Below are positions 19,468 to 28,855 of a stretch of DNA of 64,000 bases, in pieces. Source of the stretch: Paludisphaera soli (GTDB lineage Bacteria; Planctomycetota; Planctomycetia; Isosphaerales; Isosphaeraceae); assembly GCF_011064595.1 (NCBI RefSeq), contig NZ_JAALJI010000002.1:434001-498000 (forward strand). The letters run 5' to 3'. A program made the position numbers and the translations under genes. Numbering within the stretch: the first letter of the stretch is position 1; each line of letters starts with the position of its first letter. The notes below the pieces were generated by a model. The model ran no database searches. It was given only the letters and a program-made list of their open reading frames with translations, and was not told where the DNA came from.

Positions 19468-21705
19468 TCAGCGGGCGGCGGCCGGCTCGCCCAGCCGGGC
19501 TTCCAGCAGGTCGAGGCTGCGCTCCAGCTCGTCGAGCGTCTCCGGCGACAGGTCGCGGTCGCCGAACCGGACCTGATAGAACGCCTCCACCACCCGCTCG
19601 GGGAGCGCGGCGACCTCCTGGCCGCCGTCGCCCCGGCCGTTCAGGAACCGGAAGGCCCGGTGGGCGAACTCCCCCTGGGTCTCCGCCGGCGCGCGTTTCA
19701 GGTCGTACTCGGCGAGCAGGTGGGCCAGGCGGCGGTAGAAGAGCACGCCCGCCGTAGCCCCCAGGCCGTCCCCGGAAGGCCCGCGCCACCAGGCGAGGAG
19801 CCGCTTGACCAGCCAGATCGCCGCCTGGACGAGCGCCGCCACGATGCTGAGGATCAGGAACGAGACGACGAAGCCCTTGAAGCTGATCAGCGACTGCAGG
19901 TTGCGGAACTGGAAGAGGGTGTAGAACGTCTCGGAGGCCCACTTCCAGATGATCGCGTAGCCCACGTTGATCTGCTGGGCCAGCAGCTTCACCGGGCTGT
20001 AGACGAGCTTGGTCTGTCGGGTCGAGTCGTAGCCCAGGATGTAGAAGACCCAGATGTAGCGGAAGAGGTCCGTGAACCCCCGGAAGCTCGACGCCAGCCC
20101 CCCCACCTGGGCGACCGAGCGGTCGCGCTCGTTGCCGGGGGTGGGGTCGAAGGTCAGCCAGATCGGCTGGCCCTGCTCGTTGCGGCCGATGTAGGCCTCC
20201 ACCCAGGTATGCGCGTGCTTCTGGCGCACGGTCATCGACTGGGTGAAGTCGTTCCAGTCCCCCCCCTTGAAGCCGTTGACCATCCGCGAGGGGATGCCGA
20301 CCGAGCGGAGCATCAGCGCCATGGCGCTGCCGAAGTACTCGCAGTGCCCCTCGCGGCGGTTGAGCACGAAGTCGACGACGGGGTCGATCGCGTCGTCGAC
20401 GGAGCCCATCTCCAGGGTGTAGGCGAAGGTCCCGGAGTCGCGGAAGTACGACTCGATCGCCCGCGCCCGCGCCGGGACGTCGGCGACGGGGAGGCCGCCC
20501 ACGATCGGGTCGACGACCTTCTTGAGCGCGACAGCCACGTCGTCCGGGATCGCCAGCAGGACGTCGCGGATGCGTTCCTCGGAGGGGGACTCCTCGCCGA
20601 GCTGGACGGCGGCGGGATCGACGTCGGAGATGACCTCGTAGTCATACGGGCCGCGGGGCTCGGCGCGGAAGACGGTGCCGTCGATCGCGTTGAGGTTGGG
20701 CTGGAGCCGGTTGCCGGCGGTGACCTCCACGAACGGGCGGAGGCCGAACAGCGTGGGGGAGTCGTTGGCCTCCAGCTTGACGACCTGGCGGATGACGGTG
20801 CGACGGCCCGTCCGGTAGGTCGGGAAGGTCCGCATCGAGCGGTAGTTCTGGCGGCGCCAGCGGCCCTTCTCATAATTGGTGAGGGTCACGCCGCGCCAGA
20901 GCGGCTCGGCGGGGGGCCGGGTCGGGGCCCGGTCGTTGTCCAGGAACTCGACGGTCATCACCGCCGTGTCGTTCTCGAGGATCTCGCCGAGCTGCCCGAG
21001 GGCGACCTCCTCGTCGAAGCCGGTCAGGTGCTTCGTCGTGGTGTTGCCGAACCGGGAGCGGGTCACCCCCTGCTGGCGCGGCAGGACCAGGAAGAAGAAG
21101 AAGCCCAGGCCCAGCGTCAGGGCCAGGACCCGGGCCGTGGCCGAGAAGTACGCCCAGTCGAAGAGGCTGCGGTACGGGTCTTCCGGCAGGGCCGCCAGCG
21201 GGGAGCGGCCGGGCGACGGCGCCAGGAACCGCCGGGCCTCGCGCTGGAGGAAGAACTGGCCCAGGACCCAGACGGCCAGGACGGCCCAGACGAACAGCCA
21301 GATCCCGACCTGGTCCCCCACGTTGATGACCGCCCCGATCAGGGCCTGCATCAGGCCCACGAGGAACAGGACCCAGTCGTCCTCGCTCGACTTGGGGAGG
21401 AAATACTTGATCAGCTGCAGCGAGACCAGCCAGTGCCCCAAGCAGCGCACCGCCTGGCTGTCGTCCATGTTGTATTCGAGGTAGAGGAGCCCCAGCGAGC
21501 CGATCCCCAGCAGCGTGGCGAGGCCGTTGGGGAGAGCCCAGGCGGGGTTGCGGTCGACGGTCAGGAACGCGACCACGCCGGCCGCGGCCACCAGCGGCGG
21601 GAGCATCCAGCCAAGGCGGTCGTCGGACGACTCGGCGCCCAAGGCGGTGGTGGCCACCGTCATCATGAGGTAGAAGCTGGCCCGATAGACGAGATAGCTG
21701 TTCAC
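19468..21705 (-). CDS. Membrane transglutaminase-like protein (TgpA/DUF3488 type)
   Basis: The GTG start at 21705 lies in a 4-bp GTGA overlap with the DUF58 gene; the product is 745 aa. Several membrane helices fill residues 1-210. An extracytoplasmic transglutaminase core follows with an apparently complete Cys-His-Asp triad: Cys455 in EGHCEYFGSAMALMLRSVG, His499 in HAHTWVEAYI and Asp520 in TFDPTPGNE. Another membrane helix (FVVSFLILSIVAALVQAAIW) and a C-terminal DUF4129-like region (AHLLAEYDLKRAPAETQGEF) complete the architecture. This is the standard third member of MoxR-DUF58-transglutaminase operons, in which it probably acts on envelope proteins. The reaction (crosslinking or peptidase) is not known. 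Confidence 0.92.
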   Translation of the reverse strand: MNSYLVYRASFYLMMTVATTALGAESSDDRLGWMLPPLVAAAGVVAFLTVDRNPAWALPNGLATLLGIGSLGLLYLEYNMDDSQAVRCLGHWLVSLQLIKYFLPKSSEDDWVLFLVGLMQALIGAVINVGDQVGIWLFVWAVLAVWVLGQFFLQREARRFLAPSPGRSPLAALPEDPYRSLFDWAYFSATARVLALTLGLGFFFFLVLPRQQGVTRSRFGNTTTKHLTGFDEEVALGQLGEILENDTAVMTVEFLDNDRAPTRPPAEPLWRGVTLTNYEKGRWRRQNYRSMRTFPTYRTGRRTVIRQVVKLEANDSPTLFGLRPFVEVTAGNRLQPNLNAIDGTVFRAEPRGPYDYEVISDVDPAAVQLGEESPSEERIRDVLLAIPDDVAVALKKVVDPIVGGLPVADVPARARAIESYFRDSGTFAYTLEMGSVDDAIDPVVDFVLNRREGHCEYFGSAMALMLRSVGIPSRMVNGFKGGDWNDFTQSMTVRQKHAHTWVEAYIGRNEQGQPIWLTFDPTPGNERDRSVAQVGGLASSFRGFTDLFRYIWVFYILGYDSTRQTKLVYSPVKLLAQQINVGYAIIWKWASETFYTLFQFRNLQSLISFKGFVVSFLILSIVAALVQAAIWLVKRLLAWWRGPSGDGLGATAGVLFYRRLAHLLAEYDLKRAPAETQGEFAHRAFRFLNGRGDGGQEVAALPERVVEAFYQVRFGDRDLSPETLDELERSLDLLEARLGEPAAAR

Positions 21706-23150
21706 GGCCGGCCCCCTTTCCACGCCCGCCAGGCCGGGGGCTCGTCGGGCGAGATGGTCTCCTCGATGATCGCCCCGTCGTCCTCGGCGTCGCCGGGGAA
21801 CATGCCGCGGCGGCGCTCCTCCTGGCTGGTGTAGCGGTCGCTCTCGGCGTTGGAGACCCGCTGCTCCAGAAGGCCCTTCGAGTCGGCTTCGGCGAGCTGG
21901 ATCAGTCCGTCGAGCTCCCCCTGGGCGGCGTTGAACGCCAGCACGCGGCCGGCGAAGTTGCGGGCCGACGCGGGGTTCAGGCGGGCGGAACGCTCGGCCT
22001 CCTCCAGCAGGTTGACCGGCCGGGTGCTGGCGACGATCAGGAGCGCGTCGCGGAGGGTCGGCGCCGGCAGGGCGTCGAACAGCTCGGCCAGGCCCCCCTC
22101 GTTGACCGGGCGGAGCACGGCCAGCTGCTCCAGCAGCTCGTGCAGCAGCTTGACCGAGGCCGGCCCCTGGATCACGCCGGGGGTGGCCCCGGTCCAGCCC
22201 AGGACCAGCCGGCGGCCCTGGCGGCGGCAGGTCTCCAGGCACACCGTCGCCGCGAACGAGATCGCCTGCTCCATCGCCTCGCGCTGCTGGGGCGGGACCT
22301 TGGTGCGGGGCAGCCAGGGGTCGATCAGGATGGCCAGGTCCTGCTCGTTCTGCTGCTCGAACTCCTTGACCATCAGCTCGCCCCGGCGGGCCGAGGTCCG
22401 CCAGTGGATCCAGCGCACGCTGTCGCCGGAGCGGTAGTCGCGCAGGCCGTGGTACTCCTCCTGCTGGGCCGAGCGGTCGTGGCGGCGGCCCAGGCGGTTC
22501 TCGCTGGTCTGGCGCTGGAGCTGGAACCAGCGGCGGGTGAGCCGGCCGATCCGGGGGTAGACGTAGATCGGCTCGGGGAGCGGCAGGGTCACCCGCCGCT
22601 CGACGATCCCGAACGGGGAGCGGGTCCCCAGGTCCAGGTTCTGGAACTGGTACTTGCCCCGACGGGGCGCCTCCCCCTCCCAGCGGACCCGGGCGCGGCC
22701 CCGGGCGGCCACGCGGGGGAAGAAGACCCGGGGCGTCGACGCCGCGGAGGTCGCCCCGCGCTCGCCGGAGACGAGCTGGTCCTCCAGGAAGAGGGCCAGG
22801 GCGGCCATCCGCCGCCGGCCGTTCTCCAGGGTGTAGTCGACCACCAGGGGGTCGCCGGCGAAGATGTAGCCGGGCGACCGCCGCAGCACGGCCAGCTTCC
22901 GGAGCATCGCCCGGCTGCCGAACCACGAGGCGACGAACGGGCCGACAGCCGTGGTCGCCACCAGGAGGATCAGGTTGATCTGCTGGAGCATCCCCGCCGC
23001 CAGCAGCACGAGCATCACGGCGAAGTAGCAGAACCCCTCGCGGGTGACCAGCGTGCGCTCGGTCGGGACCAGGGCCTGGATCAGGCCCCGGGCGATCCGC
23101 CCCGCCCGCCGCTTCCCCCGGGCGCCCCGGGGCTTCTCGTCCACGCTCAT
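21702..23150 (-). CDS. DUF58 family protein
   Basis: The 482-aa protein has two membrane helices near residues 40-80 (FCYFAVMLVLLAAGML; LILLVATTAVGPFVASW). A beta-rich stretch follows, then the DUF58 signature around residue 230-260 (EYHGLRDYRSGDSVRWIHW; SARRGELMVKEFE) and a vWA-like region (QQNEQDLAILIDPWLP). In known operons DUF58 proteins accompany MoxR AAA+ ATPases and are thought to present clients to them. It ends inside the transglutaminase start (GTGA) and begins 76 bp after the moxR stop, so all three appear to be one transcript. Confidence 0.92.
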   Translation of the reverse strand: MSVDEKPRGARGKRRAGRIARGLIQALVPTERTLVTREGFCYFAVMLVLLAAGMLQQINLILLVATTAVGPFVASWFGSRAMLRKLAVLRRSPGYIFAGDPLVVDYTLENGRRRMAALALFLEDQLVSGERGATSAASTPRVFFPRVAARGRARVRWEGEAPRRGKYQFQNLDLGTRSPFGIVERRVTLPLPEPIYVYPRIGRLTRRWFQLQRQTSENRLGRRHDRSAQQEEYHGLRDYRSGDSVRWIHWRTSARRGELMVKEFEQQNEQDLAILIDPWLPRTKVPPQQREAMEQAISFAATVCLETCRRQGRRLVLGWTGATPGVIQGPASVKLLHELLEQLAVLRPVNEGGLAELFDALPAPTLRDALLIVASTRPVNLLEEAERSARLNPASARNFAGRVLAFNAAQGELDGLIQLAEADSKGLLEQRVSNAESDRYTSQEERRRGMFPGDAEDDGAIIEETISPDEPPAWRAWKGGRP

Positions 23151-23226
23151 CGCTCGATCCCTCCCGGTCGCGTCGGATGTCCTCGGGGCCCGCGCCCCGC
23201 CGTCCCGCCGGATCGATCGGGCGGGC

Positions 23227-24201
23227 TCAGGTGGGGACCTTGACGCGATCGACGATGTCCCGGATGATGGCCTCCGCCGCGCCGAACTCGCCGGCCTGGA
23301 GGAACGACTTGCCCAGGACGCGGTGGGCCAGGACCGGGACCGCCAGCGACTTGACGTCGTCCGGCACCACGAAATCCCGCCCCGAGACCATCGCCAGGCT
23401 CTGGGCCGCGCGGTAGAGCGTCAACGCCCCCCGGGTGCTGACGCCGACGTGCAGGTCCTCGCTCCGGCGGGTCAGGTGGACGATGTCCAGCAGGTAGTCG
23501 GCGATCGCCTCGTCCACGCGGACCCGGCGGACGCCGTCCTGGAGGTGGACCACGTCGGCCGCCGTCAGCACCGGCTTCAGGGTGGTGACCGGCTCCCCGG
23601 CGCGGTGGTCGTGCAACAGCCGACGCTCCTCGGATCGGATGGGATAGCCCATCCGGATCCGGATCATGAAGCGGTCGAGCTGGCTCTCGGGGAGGACGTA
23701 GGTCCCCTCGAACTCGTAGGGGTTCTGGGTCGCCAGGACGATGAACGGCGGCGGCAGCGGGTACGTGACCCCCTCCACCGACACCTGGCGGTCGCTCATC
23801 GCCTCCAGAAGCGCGCTCTGGGTCCGCGGGGTGGTGCGGTTGATCTCGTCGGCCAGGACGACGTGGCTGAAGACCGGGCCGGGCTTGAAGACGAACTCGC
23901 TCGACGGGGCGTGGAAGACGCTCGACCCCAGCACGTCGGAGGGGAGCAGATCCGGGGTGAACTGGATTCGCCGGAACGAACAGTCGATACTGGCCGCGAG
24001 GGCCCGCGCCAGCAGCGTCTTGCCGACGCCGGGCACGTCCTCGACCAGGACGTGGCCCTGGGCCAGCAGCGCGACCACGGCGAGCTTGATGGACTCGGCC
24101 TTGCCGAGCACCACCTGGCCGACGTTCTCCTGCAGCCGGCTCGTCAGCGCGTAGAGGTCTTCCTGGGTGGGGGCGGCGGCGGTCGATTGCTGTGGGGTCA
24201 T
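23227..24201 (-). CDS. MoxR family AAA+ ATPase
   Basis: From the ATG at 24201 the product is 324 aa, the normal length. Walker A is GVGKT (58-62), Walker B is VVLADEINR, and the arginine-finger region with sensor 1 is visible in FIVLATQNPYEFEGTY and PESQLDRFMIRIRMGYP. The open frame continues upstream to 24282, but the promoter occupies that segment. MoxR ATPases act as chaperones for assembling or activating partner proteins containing vWA domains, here most likely the DUF58 and transglutaminase products encoded downstream. Confidence 0.94.
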   Translation of the reverse strand: MTPQQSTAAAPTQEDLYALTSRLQENVGQVVLGKAESIKLAVVALLAQGHVLVEDVPGVGKTLLARALAASIDCSFRRIQFTPDLLPSDVLGSSVFHAPSSEFVFKPGPVFSHVVLADEINRTTPRTQSALLEAMSDRQVSVEGVTYPLPPPFIVLATQNPYEFEGTYVLPESQLDRFMIRIRMGYPIRSEERRLLHDHRAGEPVTTLKPVLTAADVVHLQDGVRRVRVDEAIADYLLDIVHLTRRSEDLHVGVSTRGALTLYRAAQSLAMVSGRDFVVPDDVKSLAVPVLAHRVLGKSFLQAGEFGAAEAIIRDIVDRVKVPT

Positions 24202-24253
24202 TCCGTGGGCTCGACGGGTTCGCGGGCGCAAGGATGCGGAGTCGGACCGAATC

Positions 24254-24282
24254 ACTATAAACCAGCCGGACCGCGATTCCAA
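24254..24282 (-). promoter_or_regulatory. Sigma70-like promoter of the moxR operon
   Basis: On the minus strand TTGGAA (24277-24282), a 17-bp spacer and TATAGT (24254-24259). Transcription would start near 24246, leaving a 45-nt leader before the ATG at 24201. Confidence 0.68.
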
Positions 24283-24338
24283 CGCCCGCGCGGGGCCGCT
24301 GCGACGAACGTCCCGGAGATTCCGGGGAGAGGGGGACG

Positions 24339-25460
24339 GTGGCGGACGGCGGCGGCGAAACTCCCCTGGACGTGGTGATCCTGGCCGGCAGGCTGGGCCT
24401 GGACGACGACGGCTGGCCCCTGGGACCGCTCCTCGACCGCCTGGAGGAGCGTGGGATCGCCCCTCGCGCGGTCTGCACCGGTCGGGCCGACGCGCGGGAG
24501 GATCCCCGCGTCCTGGAGATCCCCGCCCTCGGCCGCCGCTGGCTCAAGAGCCTGGCCGTCCGCCGCGTCTTCCAGGGGCGGGCCGTGCCCCGCCCCGCCG
24601 TGCTCCACGCCATCCACGAGGAGACGGCCGAGACGGCCCTGGCGATGGCCGAGACCTGGCGGATCCCCTACATCCAGACGGTCGACGACTTCCTCGTCGC
24701 CGAGGACGGCCTGCGCATCAGCCGCCGCTGGCTCCACGCCCTGGTCGCCTCCAGCGAGGAGCTGCGCGACGTCCTGGTCGACGAGCTGGGCGTCCCGGCC
24801 GACCGCGTGGTCGCGATCCCGCCCGGGGTCGTCGTCGAGCCGGGCCCGCCCCGGGCCCCCGGGTCCACGGTGCCGGTCGTGGGGGTCGCCGGGCCGCCGC
24901 TGGCCGAGACCGGGTTCGCCGTCTTCCTGGAGGCCGCCCGGATCGTCCTGGCCAAGGGCCGCGACCTGGAGTTCCTGATCGCCGTCCAGGGAGGCGACTC
25001 GATCGAGGTCCGCCGCCGCGCCCTGGCCCTGCGCATCCAGGAGCGCGTCACCGTCGCCGACTTCGACGTCGTCGGCCCCCGCCTCTGGTCGGCCGTCGAC
25101 GTCTACTGCCAGCCGGCGCTGGAGCCCAGCATGGGGAGGACGCTCACCCTGGCCCTGGTCCAGGGGGTCCCCAGCATCGCCGCCAACGTCCGGGGGCTCC
25201 ACGGCCTGATCCAGCCCGGCCGGTCGGGGCTCCTCGTCCCCCCCGACGACCCGGCGAGCCTGGCCGACGCCCTGCTCCACCTCCTCGACCACCCCGCCTA
25301 CGCCCTGGAGCTGGGCGCCGCCGCCCGGACCGCCCTCCGCGCCCGGTTCGACATCGACGCCGAGGCCGACAAGCTGGCCGCCCTCTACAAGCGGGCCGCC
25401 GAGCCCCCCGCCGTCATCCCGATCGCCGGCGCGGGCTCGGGCTCCCCGTCCACATCCTGA
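24339..25460 (+). CDS. Glycosyltransferase family 4-like protein
   Basis: A GTG start at 24339 is preceded by a G-rich SD-like stretch (GGGGAGAGGGGGACG). The 373-aa product has the two Rossmann domains of a GT-B enzyme. The C-terminal part shows the family pattern QPALEPSMGRTLTLALVQG (the nucleotide-sugar-binding E-x7-E region in altered form), ANVRGLHGLIQPGRSGLLVPP and DPASLADALLHLLD. It should transfer a sugar from a nucleotide donor onto a cell-surface glycan or lipid. Its last 76 bp overlap antisense the 3' end of the convergent membrane-protein gene, so both C-termini are constrained by one another. Confidence 0.85.
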   Translation: MADGGGETPLDVVILAGRLGLDDDGWPLGPLLDRLEERGIAPRAVCTGRADAREDPRVLEIPALGRRWLKSLAVRRVFQGRAVPRPAVLHAIHEETAETALAMAETWRIPYIQTVDDFLVAEDGLRISRRWLHALVASSEELRDVLVDELGVPADRVVAIPPGVVVEPGPPRAPGSTVPVVGVAGPPLAETGFAVFLEAARIVLAKGRDLEFLIAVQGGDSIEVRRRALALRIQERVTVADFDVVGPRLWSAVDVYCQPALEPSMGRTLTLALVQGVPSIAANVRGLHGLIQPGRSGLLVPPDDPASLADALLHLLDHPAYALELGAAARTALRARFDIDAEADKLAALYKRAAEPPAVIPIAGAGSGSPSTS

Positions 25461-26473
25461 CGCAGGATCAGGAAAGCCCGCACCGCCGCGCACCAGAAGA
25501 AGGCGAAGGTCCAGGCCTGCAAGGCCAGCCCGAAGGCCCCCGCCCAGGACTCCAGGGCGCCGCCGATCGAGCCCGGCCGCGCCGGGAAGGCCGCCAGGCC
25601 CATCCCCCAGACCGCCAGGTGCGCCGAAGCCCCGAGGAAGACCTCGAACGCCGCCAGGCCGAGCGTCCCCAGGACCCAGGCCGAGGCCGCGCACGCGGCC
25701 AGGGGCATCGGCCGATGTCGGACGTATCCGTAGGCCCGCGCGATCGCCGTCACGGCCTCTTCCGACTCGGCCGCCATCGCCGCGTGGACGAGCGGCCACG
25801 ACGCCACCGCGAAGGCCAGCAAGGCCGCCGAGGCCAGCCCCAGGACCATCGGCGCGATCGACGCCGCCAGCGTCAGCGACGGCGCGAGCCGCGCGATCAG
25901 CCCGAAGCCGGCCGAGACGGCCGCCAGCATCAGCACGATGGCCGTCGGGTAGAGCGGCGCCGCCGCGAGACCCCCCGCGTGCCGGAACCCGAATCCGACC
26001 GCCTCGCGCAGGCCGCCGCGCTCGCCCCCGCCGGCCTCGGCCGCGGCCAGCCGGCAGATCGCGCCCCCCGCCACCCCCAGCACCGCCGCCGCCCAGGCCA
26101 GCCGGGCCAGCCCGGGTGCGAAGGTCCCCTCCGGGCCGTCGATCGCGAACATCGACCGCAAGGGCGCGATCAGCACGCGGAACGGTCGGGTCAGGTTCCC
26201 GGCCGGCCGGCGGATCGCCTCGGCGAAGTCGGCCGGCGACCGGAAGGGCGTGCCGTACAGGCTGGCGAACTCCAACGCGCGGAAGGGTCGAGCCCCGGGC
26301 GTCGGCGCGACCCGCTCGATCGCCCGCCAGCCCGCTTCCAGGGCCAGCAAGGCGACGGCCGCGATCAGGAGCTTGCGGGGGTCGAACGCGGCGGGCACGG
26401 CGCGGGCCAGGCCGGACCAGTCGCGGAGTCGGACCCGGTCCGGGTCGTTGGGATGCTTCGGTTCCTCGGCCAT
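25385..26473 (-). CDS. Polytopic membrane protein, unknown function
   Basis: The 362-aa product has about seven Ala/Leu-rich membrane helices (for example LLIAAVALLALEAGW, LARLAWAAAVLGVAGGAIC, PTAIVLMLAAVSAGFGLIA, WTFAFFWCAAVRAFLIL). I do not recognise a named family. It begins with a charged, soluble N-terminus (MAEEPKHPNDPDRVRLRDW) and ends in a soluble tail that is encoded opposite the end of the glycosyltransferase gene. It lies 33 bp downstream of manA on the same strand, so the two may be cotranscribed. Confidence 0.78.
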   Translation of the reverse strand: MAEEPKHPNDPDRVRLRDWSGLARAVPAAFDPRKLLIAAVALLALEAGWRAIERVAPTPGARPFRALEFASLYGTPFRSPADFAEAIRRPAGNLTRPFRVLIAPLRSMFAIDGPEGTFAPGLARLAWAAAVLGVAGGAICRLAAAEAGGGERGGLREAVGFGFRHAGGLAAAPLYPTAIVLMLAAVSAGFGLIARLAPSLTLAASIAPMVLGLASAALLAFAVASWPLVHAAMAAESEEAVTAIARAYGYVRHRPMPLAACAASAWVLGTLGLAAFEVFLGASAHLAVWGMGLAAFPARPGSIGGALESWAGAFGLALQAWTFAFFWCAAVRAFLILRQDVDGEPEPAPAIGMTAGGSAARL

Positions 26474-26506
26474 GGTCTCTCCGGCGACGGCCCCCTCGGG
26501 TCGGGC

Positions 26507-27487
26507 TCAGGGCTGCTGGCAGGCCAGGACGACGGCCCGGCCGACCGGGACGATCATCGTCGGACCGACCGCCGCCGGCAAGAGGACCGTCTCCCCCTTG
26601 CGGAAGGTCAGGTCGCCGCGCGGCGACGGCGCCCGCACCTCCCCCTCCAGGACCATCAGGATCGTGAACCGGTCGTCGCGCCCCATCTCGGCCGGCGACT
26701 CGATCGTCCAGCGCTCCAGCTCGAAGTAGCGGCAGCGGACGAGCGGCTCCCGGACGTCGCCGTCCTCCAGCACGAGGGCCGAGGGGGCGACCGGGCCGAC
26801 CGGCCCGCGCGCGAAGTCGATGCAGCGGAGGGCCTGCTCGACGTGCAGGTCGCGGGGCTTGCCCTCGGCGTCGACCCGGTTCCAATCGAACACCCGGAAG
26901 GTGGCGTCCGACGTCTGCTGGACCTCGGCCAGCAGCACCCCCGCGCCGATGGCGTGGACGGTCCCCGCTTCGACGAGCACGCAGTCGCCGGGCTTCGGCT
27001 CGAAGGCGTGGAGCAGCGGCTCGACCTCGCCGGATCGGATCGCCCGCTCCAGTTCCTCGCGGGCCACGCCCGCCTTCAGCCCGGCGTACATGCGGGCCCC
27101 GGGATCGGCGGCCAGGACGACCCAGGCCTCGGTCTTGCCCCGGTCGTCGGCCAGTTCGCGGCCCAGCTCGTCGTCGGGGTGGACCTGGACCGAGAGCGGC
27201 TCGCGGGCGTCCAGGAGCTTGACCAGCAGCGGGAACTGGGCCGCCTCGCGGCCGCGGCCGAACAGCTCGGCGGGGCGGGAATGGACGAGGTCGCGGAGGG
27301 TCGTACCGGCCAGGGGCCCGAGGCGGATCACGCTGACGGCGTCATGGTAGTCGGCGACCTCCCAGCTCTCGGCGTAGTCGTCGCCGTCGCCCAGCGGCTT
27401 GCCCAGGACCGTCCCCAGCCGGCGGCCCCCCCAGACCAGCCGGCGGAGGATCGGCGTGAACGCGAGCGGTTCGAGCGGGGGCTGCAT
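26507..27487 (-). CDS. manA: Mannose-6-phosphate isomerase, type I (class I PMI)
   Basis: The product is about 326 aa, a short class I PMI. The zinc-binding residues of the cupin core are visible: His in SVQVHPDDE, Glu in RGKTEAWVVL and His in GTVHAIGAG. The start WGGRRLGTVLGK is the classical family N-terminus. It interconverts mannose-6-phosphate and fructose-6-phosphate, feeding GDP-mannose synthesis for surface glycans, which fits the neighbouring glycosyltransferase. I chose the ATG at 27487 because GGAG lies 9 nt upstream; an in-frame ATG at 27502 adds five residues. Confidence 0.92.
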   Translation of the reverse strand: MQPPLEPLAFTPILRRLVWGGRRLGTVLGKPLGDGDDYAESWEVADYHDAVSVIRLGPLAGTTLRDLVHSRPAELFGRGREAAQFPLLVKLLDAREPLSVQVHPDDELGRELADDRGKTEAWVVLAADPGARMYAGLKAGVAREELERAIRSGEVEPLLHAFEPKPGDCVLVEAGTVHAIGAGVLLAEVQQTSDATFRVFDWNRVDAEGKPRDLHVEQALRCIDFARGPVGPVAPSALVLEDGDVREPLVRCRYFELERWTIESPAEMGRDDRFTILMVLEGEVRAPSPRGDLTFRKGETVLLPAAVGPTMIVPVGRAVVLACQQP

Positions 27488-27611
27488 CGAAGGGGTCTCC
27501 ATCCTGAGCCGGGCGGCGAGTCGGGGCGATCGGTCGGGGACCCCGCCATTTGTAACGCCGGGCCGAGCCGCCGTCCATCACCGGCCGGCGGGCTTCCGAG
27601 GCGGCCGGGGC

Positions 27612-27641
27612 CTGGCAATTCGGGGGGGCGGGTGCTAGACT
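27612..27641 (+). promoter_or_regulatory. Sigma70-like promoter for tatC
   Basis: CTGGCA (27612-27617), 18-bp spacer and TAGACT (27636-27641). It leaves a leader of about 170 nt before the ATG at 27820. The remainder of the 27488-27819 gap shows no gene. Confidence 0.5.
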
Positions 27642-27819
27642 CGTCGTCAGTAGGAACGCCCCCGCGCGACCGGTCGTCCCGGCGAGACCGACGCGCGGCG
27701 CCGCCCGCCAAGGGCTCCGGCCTCGGGACAGGCCGTCGCAGCCCGCGTCTCCTCCGCTTCCTCGATCCGACGCCCGAGCCCTTCCGAGGCGGGCGCATCC
27801 CCCCGTTGGTCCACGTCCA

Positions 27820-28839
27820 ATGCCCAGCGATCGCGACCTCTTCACCGAAGAGCAGACGATGGTGACGATGAGCTTCGGCGAGCACCTCGAGGAGCTGCGC
27901 GTGCGGCTCATCCTGGCGCTCGCCGGCCTGTTCGTCGGCGTCCTGATCGTCTTCATCCCGCCGCTCGACATCGGCAAGCGGGTGATGGAGCAGATGGAGG
28001 CCCCCGCCAAGGTGGCCCTCACGAAGTTCTACAAGAGCGAGTACGCCAAGAAGCGGGCCGTCGCCGAGGCCGCCAAGATGGTCTCCGAGCCCATGCAGGC
28101 GGAGGTCCCCGCCGAGTCCTTCATCGAGGCCCTCCGCAAGCTCGCCCCGGAGGTGAAGCTCCCCGAGGCCGACGCGGTCAAGGGGCAGAACCTCATCTTC
28201 CCGATCCGCTACAAGCTCGCCGAGATGATCGACGCCAGCGAGCAGTCGGTGCTCCAGTTCGACAACTCGCTCATCTCGCTCGGCCCGCTCGAGACGATCA
28301 CGATCTACTTCATGGTCTGCCTCGTCTCCGGCCTGGTGATGGCCAGCCCCTGGGTCTTCTACCAGATCTGGGCGTTCATCGCCGCCGGCCTCTACCGCCA
28401 CGAGCGGCACTACGTCATGCGGTTCCTGCCCGTCTCGCTGGGCCTCTTCATGGGGGGCGTGGCGCTCTGCTTCTGGTTCGTGCTGCCGCTGACCCTGGCC
28501 TTCCTGCTCGACTTCAACGTCTGGCTGGGCGTCGCCCCGACCTTGCGGCTGAGCGAGTGGATGAGCTTCGCGACGATGCTCCCGCTGGTCTTCGGGATCG
28601 CCTTCCAGACCCCCCTGGTCATGCTCTTTCTGCAGCGCATCGGCATCTTCACGGTGGACGACTACCGCAGCAAGCGGAAGTTCGCCATCCTGATCATCAC
28701 CATCGCCGCCGCCGTGCTGACCCCCGGCCAGGACCCGATCAGCATGTCGCTGCTGGCGGCCCCCATGATCCTGCTCTACGAGCTGGGCATCATCCTGATC
28801 GCCCGGGGCTCCAAGACCGCGCTCCCGGCCCGCGCCTGA
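27820..28839 (+). CDS. tatC: Twin-arginine translocase subunit TatC, with enlarged first periplasmic loop
   Basis: The 339-aa product carries the TatC signature FGEHLEELRVRL (residues about 19-30) followed by TM1. TM2 onwards resume at TIYFMVCLVSGLVMASPWVFYQIWAF; later helices include LPLTLAFLLDFNVWL, LVFGIAFQTPLVMLFL and AAAVLTPGQDPISM. TatC is normally about 250 residues; here about 105 extra, Lys/Glu/Ala-rich residues separate TM1 and TM2. TatC recognises RR signal peptides and exports folded proteins; a Tat-type signal is visible in the aldo/keto reductase at 42.7 kb. tatA/tatB are not in the window. Confidence 0.95.
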   Translation: MPSDRDLFTEEQTMVTMSFGEHLEELRVRLILALAGLFVGVLIVFIPPLDIGKRVMEQMEAPAKVALTKFYKSEYAKKRAVAEAAKMVSEPMQAEVPAESFIEALRKLAPEVKLPEADAVKGQNLIFPIRYKLAEMIDASEQSVLQFDNSLISLGPLETITIYFMVCLVSGLVMASPWVFYQIWAFIAAGLYRHERHYVMRFLPVSLGLFMGGVALCFWFVLPLTLAFLLDFNVWLGVAPTLRLSEWMSFATMLPLVFGIAFQTPLVMLFLQRIGIFTVDDYRSKRKFAILIITIAAAVLTPGQDPISMSLLAAPMILLYELGIILIARGSKTALPARA

Positions 28840-28855
28840 GCTTCGCCCGGTCGCC

